Made by a program: the position numbers and the translations under genes. The notes beneath the pieces were generated by a model. It made no database searches, was not told where the DNA came from, and was given only the letters and a program-made list of their open reading frames with translations. Of a DNA stretch of 5,556 nucleotides, positions 1-5,275 are shown in pieces (positions within the stretch are counted from its first letter, which is position 1; each line of letters starts with the position of its first letter). Source of the DNA: Clostridia bacterium (GTDB taxonomy: Bacteria > Bacillota > Clostridia > Oscillospirales > Butyricicoccaceae); NCBI GenBank assembly GCA_017560175.1, contig JAFYOK010000020.1, forward strand, positions 1 through 5,556, written 5' to 3'.

Positions 1-21
1 CTCCAGGCTCTGAGCCCGGAG
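1..21 (-). terminator. Terminator-like hairpin downstream of trmK (U-tract, if any, outside window)
   Basis: Read on the minus strand, these 21 bases fold into a continuous 9-bp GC-rich stem (CTCCGGGCT with AGCCTGGAG, one G-U pair) around a 3-base CAG loop, 11 bases after the trmK stop codon. A T6 run lies before the hairpin rather than after it, and the bases that would form the U-tract are beyond the window edge. A rho-independent terminator is therefore only plausible. The final GGAG could alternatively be the ribosome site of a following gene; in many Firmicutes a Nif3-family gene follows trmK. Confidence 0.35.
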
Positions 22-32
22 GAAAAAACTGT

Positions 33-677
33 CTACAGACATGCTTCTCTCTCCTTCAGCAGTTCCAGCATACGGCGATCCTCTTCGCTGCCGCTGCCGT
101 CAAACTGACGCTGGAAACGGCTGCGGAGGGCGCGAATATAGTCGGGGAACAGAGGATCACTCTCCATCGCCTTGCTCCAAAGCAGATGATCGCCGCCCTC
201 GTATGCACCTTCTGTGATGCGCATGAGGGTATAAAGGCGATGTTCTTCATAAACCAGACGTTCTTCGACAATGGCATAACCGTTGTCGCGGAGGTAACGG
301 CGCAGGCGCTCCTGCTTGCTCATGGGCTGGACCACCAGAGAGGCCTTCTTTGCCCAGGGTGCGCGATCGAGGATATCGGCCATCAGGTCGCCGCCCATGC
401 CGCAGATGGTGATGACATCGCTGCCGCTGGGCACAACACCGTTGAGGCCGTCGGTCAGCAGGGTATCGATGCGATCCTGCAGGCCATAAAGGGCAATATT
501 CTTTTCGGCATTGTCCAGAGGGCCACGGCGCAGATCGCAGGCCAGACCGCGCTCGGCCTTACCGTCCTGCACCAGACGGATGATGAGGTAGCCGTGGTCG
601 CAGCCGATGTCAACGGCGCGCTCGGCCTTGGGACACATCTGGGCACAAAGCTCCAGACGGGGAGTCAGTTTGATCAT
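33..677 (-). CDS. trmK: tRNA (adenine(22)-N1)-methyltransferase, TrmK family
   Basis: A 214-residue cytoplasmic class I SAM-dependent methyltransferase, predicted to methylate N1 of A22 in tRNA. The sequence shows the SAM-binding loop VDIGCDHGY (residues 22-30), an acidic ACDLRRGPL strand end (46-54), the family motif GMGGDL (93-98) and the VVQP segment (115-118). A charged helical C-terminal third (about 165-214) corresponds to the coiled-coil tail of characterised TrmK proteins. The protein is slightly shorter than the roughly 230 residues usual for the family. The ATG at 677 is chosen because GGAG (685-688) lies 7 bases upstream; an in-frame TTG at 695 falls inside the U-tract of a predicted terminator and is unlikely. 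The nearest upstream gene is the DUF1858 gene, 76 bases away, with a terminator between them. A weak promoter candidate (TATAAG near 740) lies before that hairpin. Family assignment is firm; exact target base is inferred from family. Confidence 0.9.
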   Translation of the reverse strand: MIKLTPRLELCAQMCPKAERAVDIGCDHGYLIIRLVQDGKAERGLACDLRRGPLDNAEKNIALYGLQDRIDTLLTDGLNGVVPSGSDVITICGMGGDLMADILDRAPWAKKASLVVQPMSKQERLRRYLRDNGYAIVEERLVYEEHRLYTLMRITEGAYEGGDHLLWSKAMESDPLFPDYIRALRSRFQRQFDGSGSEEDRRMLELLKEREACL

Positions 678-690
678 AATATATCTCCAA

Positions 691-727
691 ATCAAAACAG
701 TGGGACGATGTTTCTACCGCCCCACTG
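691..727 (-). terminator. Rho-independent terminator (or attenuator) between the DUF1858 gene and trmK
   Basis: On the minus strand, CAGTGGGGCG pairs with CGTCCCACTG to give a 10-bp stem with one G-U pair. The loop is 10 bases, and the stem is followed at once by TTTTGATTT. It starts 26 bases after the DUF1858 stop and ends 13 bases before the trmK ATG. It most likely ends the short DUF1858 transcript. Because so little room remains before trmK, the methyltransferase must be expressed by read-through or from a promoter at or before the hairpin. Confidence 0.68.
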
Positions 728-753
728 CTCCAAGTTCTTATATTTCTTTTGGC

Positions 754-954
754 TTAGTGCTCAGCAAAGTAAGCGTTCAGTCTGTCGACCAGCTCGTCGG
801 CATTGATGCCGTGAACGACAGCAGCCTCGGCGATGCTCTCAACAGCAGAGCTGGGGCAGCCGACGCAGAACATACCGCACTCGAAGAATGCCTGGGCAGC
901 GCCCATGTCAGCAGCCAGGATCTCGCCAATGATGCTTTCGGTTGTTACGACCAT
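754..954 (-). CDS. DUF1858 small redox-disulfide domain protein
   Basis: A 66-residue soluble protein that is essentially one DUF1858 domain, also described as a hybrid-cluster-protein-associated redox disulfide domain. It opens with the typical TTESIIGEIL segment (residues 4-13). It then has the cysteine cluster C26-x3-C30-x2-C33 within ECGMFCVGCPSS, and ends with a helix-rich half including GINADELVDRLN (49-60). The family is short (about 60-75 residues) and widespread in anaerobes; its biochemical role is not established, though the CxxC arrangement suggests thiol redox or metal/cluster contact. The ATG at 954 is chosen because AGGAGG (965-970) lies 10 bases upstream; the in-frame TTG at 963 would be only 1 base from that site. 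It is monocistronic or nearly so, with its own strong promoter (992-1020) and a terminator at 691-727. The promoter carries inverted repeats, so regulation is likely. Domain call is confident; function is not. Confidence 0.85.
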   Translation of the reverse strand: MVVTTESIIGEILAADMGAAQAFFECGMFCVGCPSSAVESIAEAAVVHGINADELVDRLNAYFAEH

Positions 955-980
955 GTGAATCAAACCTCCTGTTCGTAATT

Positions 981-1012
981 TCTACAGGGGTATTATACCC
1001 CATATCTGTAGA
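981..1012. promoter_or_regulatory. Inverted repeats over the DUF1858 promoter, candidate operator
   Basis: Two inverted repeats overlap the -10 region. The inner one, GGGGTATTATACCCC (987-1001), has perfect 7-bp arms around one base and contains the whole -10 hexamer. The outer one is TCTACAG (981-987) with CTGTAGA (1006-1012), perfect 7-bp arms separated by 18 bases and centred 2.5 bases away. Protein binding here would block RNA polymerase directly. The G-tract/TA-rich composition loosely recalls CsoR/CstR-class operators, but the arm orientation differs, so no regulator is assigned. Confidence 0.4.
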
Positions 1013-1020
1013 CTTGTAAA
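992..1020 (-). promoter_or_regulatory. Sigma-A-type promoter of the DUF1858 gene
   Basis: On the minus strand, a -35 TTTACA (1015-1020, one mismatch to TTGACA) is separated by exactly 17 bases from a perfect -10 TATAAT (992-997). An A/T-only tract, AAAAATAAAATAA, lies directly upstream at about 1021-1033 and resembles an UP element. Transcription would start near 985, leaving a leader of about 30 bases containing AGGAGG. It should be strong unless repressed. Confidence 0.85.
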
Positions 1021-1066
1021 TTATTTTATTTTTGGGAATACGGATGAAAGGCTATACTGCCAATCA

Positions 1067-1111
1067 CCCGTCACGCTTCGCGTGCCACCCTCTTTCAAAA
1101 GAGGGCTTTTT
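1067..1111 (+). repeat. Two-hairpin palindromic intergenic repeat unit
   Basis: The unit holds a short hairpin, CACGC-TTC-GCGTG (1072-1084), a CCACC spacer, and a second hairpin, CCCTCTT-TCAA-AAGAGGG (1088-1105). CTTTTT follows, so the second hairpin has the form of a plus-strand rho-independent terminator. The order CCGTCA, hairpin, GCCACC, hairpin, GGCTTTT matches a palindromic repeat I associate with intergenic regions of gut Clostridia; that is memory, not a search. No plus-strand gene ends here, so the terminator shape may be incidental to the repeat or may stop antisense transcription into the DUF1858 promoter. Confidence 0.5.
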
Positions 1112-1113
1112 AG

Positions 1114-1143
1114 AAAAAGGGACCCCACGGCGCTTCTGCGCCG
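1114..1143 (-). terminator. Second terminator-like hairpin downstream of rnpB
   Basis: On the minus strand, a 6-bp stem CGGCGC-AGAA-GCGCCG (1128-1143) is followed by TGGGGTCCC and then a T5 run (1114-1118). The same GGGGTCCC string follows the first rnpB hairpin (1210-1233), so this may be a back-up terminator. The nine bases between stem and T-run make it imperfect. Confidence 0.35.
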
Positions 1144-1190
1144 CGCCGGCAATCCGGCGTACGATTTTGGCGGATTCATTCCGGCAAAAT
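1144..1190. repeat. Two further stem-loops in the tract downstream of rnpB
   Basis: CGCCGG-CAAT-CCGGCG (1144-1159) is a perfect 6-bp stem with a 4-base loop. ATTTTG.CGGA with TCCG.CAAAAT (1164-1190) is an 11-bp stem with one G-G mismatch and a 5-7-base loop. Neither has a U-tract on either strand. They abut the hairpins on both sides, so the whole stretch 1072-1233 is nearly continuous secondary structure. No open reading frame or promoter is evident here. Confidence 0.5.
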
Positions 1191-1195
1191 CTATC

Positions 1196-1233
1196 CAAAT
1201 ATAAGGGGACCCCGAGCGGTAAACCGCTCGGGG
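1196..1233 (-). terminator. Probable rnpB terminator
   Basis: Immediately after the RNase P RNA 3' strand, the minus strand folds into CCCCGAGCGG-TTTA-CCGCTCGGGG (1210-1233), a perfect 10-bp stem with a 4-base loop. It is followed by TCCCCTTATATTT. The stem is very stable and perfectly placed. The tail is only moderately U-rich, so it may instead be a 3' end-processing or stability element. Confidence 0.5.
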
Positions 1234-1567
1234 CGAGTAAGCCTATAAGCCGGGTTCTGTTTATGCAGCCATCTATCTGGGACGTATGTCGCCACACGCC
1301 TCAAGCCACCTTTCCGGAGATTGGCCGAGCAAGCCGTAGCCCCCGCGTTGGTGTTGCTTCGGATAGAGTTTACAGGGGAGTTATGTTACCATAACAACCA
1401 GTGAGCTCTTACCTCACTTTTCCACCCTTACCCTGCCGCAAGCGGCAAGGCGGTATATCTCTGTTGCACTTGTCCTAAGGTCGCCCTCGACTGACGTTAT
1501 CAGTTATCCTGCTCTGTGAAGCCCGGACTTTCCTCACGCTTACGCGCGCGGCTGCGCAGCAAACTCT
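1234..1567 (-). ncRNA. rnpB: RNase P RNA component (bacterial class A type)
   Basis: This is the catalytic RNA of ribonuclease P, which removes 5' leaders from pre-tRNA. Diagnostic conserved blocks on the minus strand are GAGGAAAGTCCGGGC (1521-1535, 5' half of P4), GTGCAACAGAGATATACCGCC-like sequence (1449-1469), GGTAAGGGTG followed by the GAGGTAAGAGCTC stem near 1400-1430, and ACAGAACCCGGCTTATAGGC (1241-1260, 3' half of P4). Expected pairings are visible. P1 pairs GAGTTTGCT near the 5' end with GGCTTACTC at the 3' end, with a central U-U mismatch pair. P2 pairs GCAGCC with GGCTGC. P3 is CGCGC-GTAA-GCGTG with a GNRA loop. The 5' end is set about 7 bases after the promoter's -10 box, and the 3' end at the base of P1; both may be off by a few bases. 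Length of about 334 is normal. Confidence 0.96.
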
Positions 1568-1573
1568 CAGGAT

Positions 1574-1602
1574 ATTATACTCTTCCCTACTCAACTTGTC
1601 AA
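1574..1602 (-). promoter_or_regulatory. Consensus sigma-A promoter of rnpB
   Basis: On the minus strand, TTGACA (1597-1602) and TATAAT (1574-1579) are both perfect hexamers with the optimal 17-base spacing. The predicted start at about 1567 coincides with the 5' strand of RNase P helix P1, which supports both calls. Strong constitutive expression is expected for rnpB. Confidence 0.93.
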
Positions 1603-1662
1603 GAAACTTGCATTGACACATAGGAATTACACCTTAAATATATAATATTTACTGCACTTTTA

Positions 1663-1691
1663 TTGACCTTATCTTTCATATCAGTTAAACT
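1663..1691 (+). promoter_or_regulatory. Candidate murD promoter
   Basis: TTGACC (1663-1668, five of six) lies 17 bases before TAAACT (1686-1691, four of six), in an AT-rich stretch between the divergent rnpB promoter and murD. It would give a leader of about 35 bases. A better -10-like TATAAA (1691-1696) has no properly spaced -35. A perfect TTGACA at 1613-1618 lies 22 bases from TATAAT (1641-1646), which is too far. Promoter activity in 1603-1700 is likely; the exact element is uncertain. Confidence 0.45.
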
Positions 1692-1733
1692 ATAAAATGT
1701 AGATTTATGTGCGATCTCTCAGGAGGTATTTAT

Positions 1734-3098
1734 ATGCTCAAAGAATATATCGCAAGCATCCGGGATAAAAAGGTATCGGTCATCGGTATCGGCGTATCCA
1801 ACACCCCCCTCATCCGTCTGCTGGCGCAGAACGGTGTTCAGGTCACCGCCCACGACAAAAAGCTCCGTGAGCAGATGGCAGAACTGGCCGAAGAGTTCGA
1901 GGGTATGGGCGTACGCCTGGTACTGGGCCCCGACTATCTCAGCGGCATCGATGGCGACATCGTCTTCCGTACCCCCGGCCTGCATCCCGACGTTCCCGCT
2001 CTGCGCGAGGCCGTCGACCGCGGCGCCGAGCTGACCAGCGAGATGGAAGTTTTCCTCTCCCTCTGCCCGGCCACCGTCATTGCCGTCACCGGTTCGGACG
2101 GCAAAACCACAACCACAACCGTTATCTCCGAGCTGCTCAAGGCCCAGGGCTACCGCGTTTTCGTCGGCGGCAACATCGGCAACCCGCTGCTCGACCGTAC
2201 CGATGAGATGGGCAAGGAAGACTTCGTCGTTCTCGAACTTTCTTCCTTCCAGCTGCTGACCATGAAGCAGAGCCCCCATGTATCGGTCATCACCAACCTG
2301 GCCCCCAACCACCTCGATGTTCATAAGGACATGAACGAGTATGTGGAAGCCAAGGAAAACATCTTCCTCTACCAGCAGCCCGGCGACATTCTGGTCACCA
2401 ACCTGGACAATGAACTGACCGTTCAGTCGGCCCGCAAGGCCCCTGCACAGGTTCGTTACTTCTCCCGTCGTGATGTTGCCTTCGCCAGCTGCACCACCGG
2501 TGCCGACATTTCCCTCTGCGGACAGACCGTCATGGATGCGTCCGACATCAAGATCCCCGGCACCCACAACATCGAAAACTACCTGGCCGCCTTTGCAGCC
2601 ACCGCCGACTATGTCGATGCCGATGTTATGCAGAAGGTCGCCATGACCTTTGGCGGCGTTGAGCATCGCCTGGAGCTGGTCCGTGAACTGGACGGCGTCA
2701 AGTACTACAACGACTCCATTGCCTCCAGCCCCTCCCGTACCATTGCCGGTCTGCGTGCCTACAACCAGAAGGTCATCCTGATCGCCGGCGGTTATGACAA
2801 GCACATCCCCTACGATGTCCTCGGCCCTGTCGCTGTCGAAAAGGTCAAGGCGCTTCACCTTTGCGGCGCCACCGAAGAGAAGATCTACCAGGCTGTCGTC
2901 AATGCCCCCGGCTATGCTTCCGAAGATATGCCCATCACTTTCCATAAGGATTATGAGGAGATGATGCAGGCCATCCGCAAGGAAGCTGTCCCCGGTGACA
3001 TCGTCCTGTTCTCCCCCGCTTCGGCTTCTTTCGACCGTTTCCCCAACTTCATGAAGCGCGGCGAATACTTTAAGAAGCTGGTTCATGAACTGAAATAA
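1734..3098 (+). CDS. murD: UDP-N-acetylmuramoyl-L-alanine--D-glutamate ligase (MurD)
   Basis: A 454-residue cytoplasmic Mur ligase that adds D-glutamate to UDP-MurNAc-L-Ala using ATP. All three Mur domains are present. The N-terminal UDP-binding Rossmann-like domain has VSVIGIGVSN (14-23). The ATPase domain has the P-loop GSDGKTTTT (120-128), GNIGNPLLD (146-154), LELSSFQL (167-174), NLAPNHLDVH (188-197) and K207 in YVEAKENIF, at the carbamylated-lysine position. The C-terminal ligase domain has GVEHRLE (308-314), YYNDS (324-328), AGGYDKHIPYD (351-361) and SPASASFDRFPNF (427-439). MurD proteins usually carry NDSKATN; here it is NDSIASSPSRT, a form I believe occurs in Clostridia. The ATG at 1734 has AGGAGG (1721-1726) 7 bases upstream, whereas the in-frame ATG at 1707 lies before that site. 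murD stands apart from a dcw cell-wall cluster, divergent from rnpB. Length is normal for MurD. Confidence 0.94.
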   Translation: MLKEYIASIRDKKVSVIGIGVSNTPLIRLLAQNGVQVTAHDKKLREQMAELAEEFEGMGVRLVLGPDYLSGIDGDIVFRTPGLHPDVPALREAVDRGAELTSEMEVFLSLCPATVIAVTGSDGKTTTTTVISELLKAQGYRVFVGGNIGNPLLDRTDEMGKEDFVVLELSSFQLLTMKQSPHVSVITNLAPNHLDVHKDMNEYVEAKENIFLYQQPGDILVTNLDNELTVQSARKAPAQVRYFSRRDVAFASCTTGADISLCGQTVMDASDIKIPGTHNIENYLAAFAATADYVDADVMQKVAMTFGGVEHRLELVRELDGVKYYNDSIASSPSRTIAGLRAYNQKVILIAGGYDKHIPYDVLGPVAVEKVKALHLCGATEEKIYQAVVNAPGYASEDMPITFHKDYEEMMQAIRKEAVPGDIVLFSPASASFDRFPNFMKRGEYFKKLVHELK

Positions 3099-3102
3099 GC
3101 CA

Positions 3103-3130
3103 TAGGCTTCCCTGTGTAAGGGAAGGCTCT
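3103..3130 (+). terminator. Hairpin after murD, weak terminator or repeat remnant
   Basis: Nine bases after the murD stop, CTTCCCT-GTGTA-AGGGAAG (3107-3125) forms a perfect 7-bp stem. It can be extended by AGC/GCT pairing across a bulge, and is followed by CTATTTCC. The tail is poor in U, so termination would be partial and some read-through into the peptidase genes is possible. The sequence AGGGAAGGCT resembles the second half of the palindromic repeat type seen at 1067-1111. Confidence 0.35.
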
Positions 3131-3171
3131 ATTTCCGACAACAAATAGTAATATTCGTTTTAAAATATCAC

Positions 3172-3177
3172 AGGAGG
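3172..3177 (+). promoter_or_regulatory. Ribosome binding site that sets a TTG start
   Basis: AGGAGG here lies 8 bases before TTG at 3186. It overlaps the in-frame GTG at 3177, which therefore cannot be the start. The only other candidate would be a codon further inside, but no ATG follows with a comparable site. Confidence 0.8.
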
Positions 3178-3185
3178 TGTATCTT

Positions 3186-4229
3186 TTGACACTCAAGGAC
3201 AAAATCAAGACCCTTGGCAATGCCTACGGCGTATCGGGAGACGAGTTCGCTGTGGCAAAGATCGCTGCCGAACTGCTGGAGCCCTATGTTGACCGCGTCG
3301 AGATCGACGAGTTCGGCAACGTATCGGGCTATAAGTCCTGCGGCAAGCCCGGCGCCAAGACCCTCATGCTGGATGCCCACATCGACGAGATCGGTTTCCT
3401 GGTCACCGGCATCACCCCGGAAGGCTTCCTGCGCTTCCTGGGCATGGGCGTCGATCCCCGTATGCTGCCCGGCAGCACCCTCAATGTCATGACCAAGACA
3501 AAGGGCAATATCACCGGCATCGTCGGTGCGATCCCTCCCCACCTGCAGGCTCCCGGCGACCAGACCAAGGCGCTGCCCATCGAGAAGCTCTATGTTGATA
3601 TCGGCATGAGCTACGAGGAAGCCAAGGAGACCGTTCGCATCGGTGACTACATGACCTTCACCAGCCAGGCCTTCGACTTGCTGGGCGACCAGGTCTGCGG
3701 CAAGTCCCTGGATGACCGTGCCTGCTTCTGCTGCCTGCTTCACGCCCTCGATCTGCTGCAGGGCAAGGAACTGGATGTCGACCTGATCGTTATCGGTACA
3801 ACCAAGGAAGAGATCGGCGGCCATGGTGCTGCTTATCGCACCTATGTCGACAAGCCCGACTATGCCGTTGCCATCGATGTCTGCCATGCACGCACCGACG
3901 ACAACCTGCCCGGCGACCGCGTCCAGAATCTGGGCGGCGGCCCCGTCATCGCTGTCGGTACCAACAGCGTTCCCCGCTTCAGCCGCAAGGTCATGGAGCT
4001 GGCCCGTGCCAAGCAGATCCCCTATCAGATCTCGGCTTCTCCCGCCCACACCGGCACCAATGCCTGGGGCATGCAGATCATCGGTGAAGGTATCCCCACC
4101 CTGGTCGTTTCCCTGCCTCTGAAGTATATGCATTCGCCGGTCGAAGTCCTCAAGATGAGCGACGTCGAGAATGTCGGTAAGCTCCTGGCCGAGCTTGCCA
4201 TGGATATTGATGAGAGGTGGCATCTGTAA
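3186..4229 (+). CDS. M42-family metallopeptidase (glutamyl aminopeptidase / endoglucanase-M-like), paralogue 1
   Basis: A 347-residue cytoplasmic di-metal aminopeptidase of family M42, whose members form dodecameric shells that trim short peptides. Metal-site residues are all present: H65 and D67 in DAHIDEIGF (63-71), the bridging D176 in KSLDDRA (173-179), catalytic E208 with ligand E209 in TTKEEIGGHG (205-214), D231 in AIDVCHA (229-235), and H316 in KYMHSPVE (313-320). The lid-like dimerisation domain lies between about residues 75 and 165. The start is TTG, set by AGGAGG at 3172-3177. It is first of three M42 genes. Its TAA stop overlaps the next gene's ATG by one base (TAATG), giving translational coupling. 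A separate promoter may exist in the 87-base gap after murD (TAAAAT at 3161-3166), but no good -35 is seen. Substrate preference within M42 cannot be read from the sequence; names such as FrvX or YsdC would be over-specific. Confidence 0.92.
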   Translation: MTLKDKIKTLGNAYGVSGDEFAVAKIAAELLEPYVDRVEIDEFGNVSGYKSCGKPGAKTLMLDAHIDEIGFLVTGITPEGFLRFLGMGVDPRMLPGSTLNVMTKTKGNITGIVGAIPPHLQAPGDQTKALPIEKLYVDIGMSYEEAKETVRIGDYMTFTSQAFDLLGDQVCGKSLDDRACFCCLLHALDLLQGKELDVDLIVIGTTKEEIGGHGAAYRTYVDKPDYAVAIDVCHARTDDNLPGDRVQNLGGGPVIAVGTNSVPRFSRKVMELARAKQIPYQISASPAHTGTNAWGMQIIGEGIPTLVVSLPLKYMHSPVEVLKMSDVENVGKLLAELAMDIDERWHL

Positions 4230-5275
4230 TGAACGGTCTGAACAGAGTAACTGATATTTTGAAGATCCTGTGCAATGCCGACGGCGTTGCCGGTTATGAA
4301 GACGAAGTCCGCGGTGCCATCGAAGAGATGGTTCGCCCCCATGCCGATGAGATGATCATCGATGCGCTGGGCAACCTGCTGGTCTTCAAGAAGGGCAAGA
4401 AAGCCCGCAATAAGCCCCTGGTCGTCTGTGCCCACATGGACGAAGTCGGCTTTATGGTCCGCGAGATCACCGAAAAGGGTATGCTCAAGTTTGTCACCGT
4501 CGGTTCGGTCGATCCCCGTGTTATGATCGGCCGCAAGCTGAAGGTCGGCCCCAAGAAGCTGCCCGGCATCATCTCCCTCAAGGCCATCCATCTGACCACC
4601 CCCAAGGAGCGCACCATTGCTCCCTCCGCCACCGCTCTGTATATCGACATCGGCGCCTCCTCCAAGGCTGAGGCCGAGCGCTATGTTCAGGTCGGTGATC
4701 CCTGCTATTTTGATTCTCCCTATGAAGAGTTTGGCACAGGCCGCATCAAGTCCAAGGCCATCGACGACCGCATCGGCTGCGCCGTTATGGTCGCCCTGCT
4801 GGAAGAAGAGCTGGAGCAGGACACATGGTTCGTCTTTGCCACCAACGAAGAGATCGGCGGCAACCGCGGCGCATGGGTCGCAGCCAACCGCCTGGAACCC
4901 AGCCACTTCCTCATCATCGAAGGCACAACCGCCTGCGATGTTCCCGATGTTCCTGCCCACGGCCATTCGACCACCCAGGAAAAGGGCGTTGCCGTTTCCA
5001 TCATGGACAAGGGTTCCATCTACTCCCGTCCCCTCATCGACGGTATGCTGAAGCGTGCCGATGAAGAAGGCATCCGGTGGCAGTACCGCCGCTCGGCCAA
5101 CGGTTTCACCGATGCCCGCGCCTTCCACATGGCAGCCGGCGGCGCCCTCGGTATGGGCATCGCCACCCCCACACGCTACATCCACTGTGCCGTCAATACC
5201 GTCTGCAAGAGCGACGTTGAAGCTGTTCTGCAGATGGCCAGACTCTATGTAAAGGAGTGTGCTGACAATGCTTAA
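4229..5275 (+). CDS. M42-family metallopeptidase, paralogue 2
   Basis: A 348-residue M42 aminopeptidase homologous to its upstream neighbour but clearly diverged. Visible site residues are H69 and D71 in CAHMDEVGF (67-75), D179 in KAIDDRIG (176-183), E207/E208 in TNEEIGGNRGA (205-215), E231 in IIEGTTACDVPD (229-240) at the position where paralogue 1 has D231, and H319 in RYIHCAVNT (316-324). Glu in place of Asp at that ligand is known in the wider M42/M28 clan and is probably functional. The ATG at 4229 is preferred over an in-frame GTG at 4217: AGGTGG (4215-4220) lies 8 bases upstream, and the start overlaps the previous stop as TAATG. The 3' end overlaps the third gene by 8 bases. The two paralogues differ at the segment before EIGG and in the C-terminal substrate region, so they may divide peptide substrates or form mixed oligomers. 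Confidence 0.92.
   Translation: MNGLNRVTDILKILCNADGVAGYEDEVRGAIEEMVRPHADEMIIDALGNLLVFKKGKKARNKPLVVCAHMDEVGFMVREITEKGMLKFVTVGSVDPRVMIGRKLKVGPKKLPGIISLKAIHLTTPKERTIAPSATALYIDIGASSKAEAERYVQVGDPCYFDSPYEEFGTGRIKSKAIDDRIGCAVMVALLEEELEQDTWFVFATNEEIGGNRGAWVAANRLEPSHFLIIEGTTACDVPDVPAHGHSTTQEKGVAVSIMDKGSIYSRPLIDGMLKRADEEGIRWQYRRSANGFTDARAFHMAAGGALGMGIATPTRYIHCAVNTVCKSDVEAVLQMARLYVKECADNA

Noticed and set aside
186..806. 206-codon plus-strand frame opposite trmK
   Set aside because: The minus-strand TrmK has clear SAM-binding and GMGG motifs and a ribosome site. The plus frame has none and runs through the terminator into the DUF1858 gene.
1072..1233. CRISPR array or riboswitch in the hairpin tract
   Set aside because: There are no repeated units with regular spacers, and the hairpins differ in sequence. 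The tract lies at the 3' side of an RNA gene rather than in a leader before a coding region.
1032..1394. 120-codon plus-strand frame (and a minus frame at 1064-1297) over the hairpin tract and rnpB
   Set aside because: They overlap the conserved RNase P RNA and the stem-loop tract. The translations are basic and Pro/Arg-rich with no ribosome site.
1707..1733. Upstream ATG at 1707 as the murD start, or as a leader peptide
   Set aside because: The AGGAGG at 1721-1726 lies between it and the ATG at 1734. No ribosome site precedes 1707, and MurD homologues begin close to the 1734 start.
1719..3086. 455-codon open frame antisense to murD
   Set aside because: It lies opposite a gene with full MurD motifs, is a low-complexity Gly/Asp/Val-rich translation typical of the reverse complement of NNC-biased codons, and has no ribosome site or recognisable domain.
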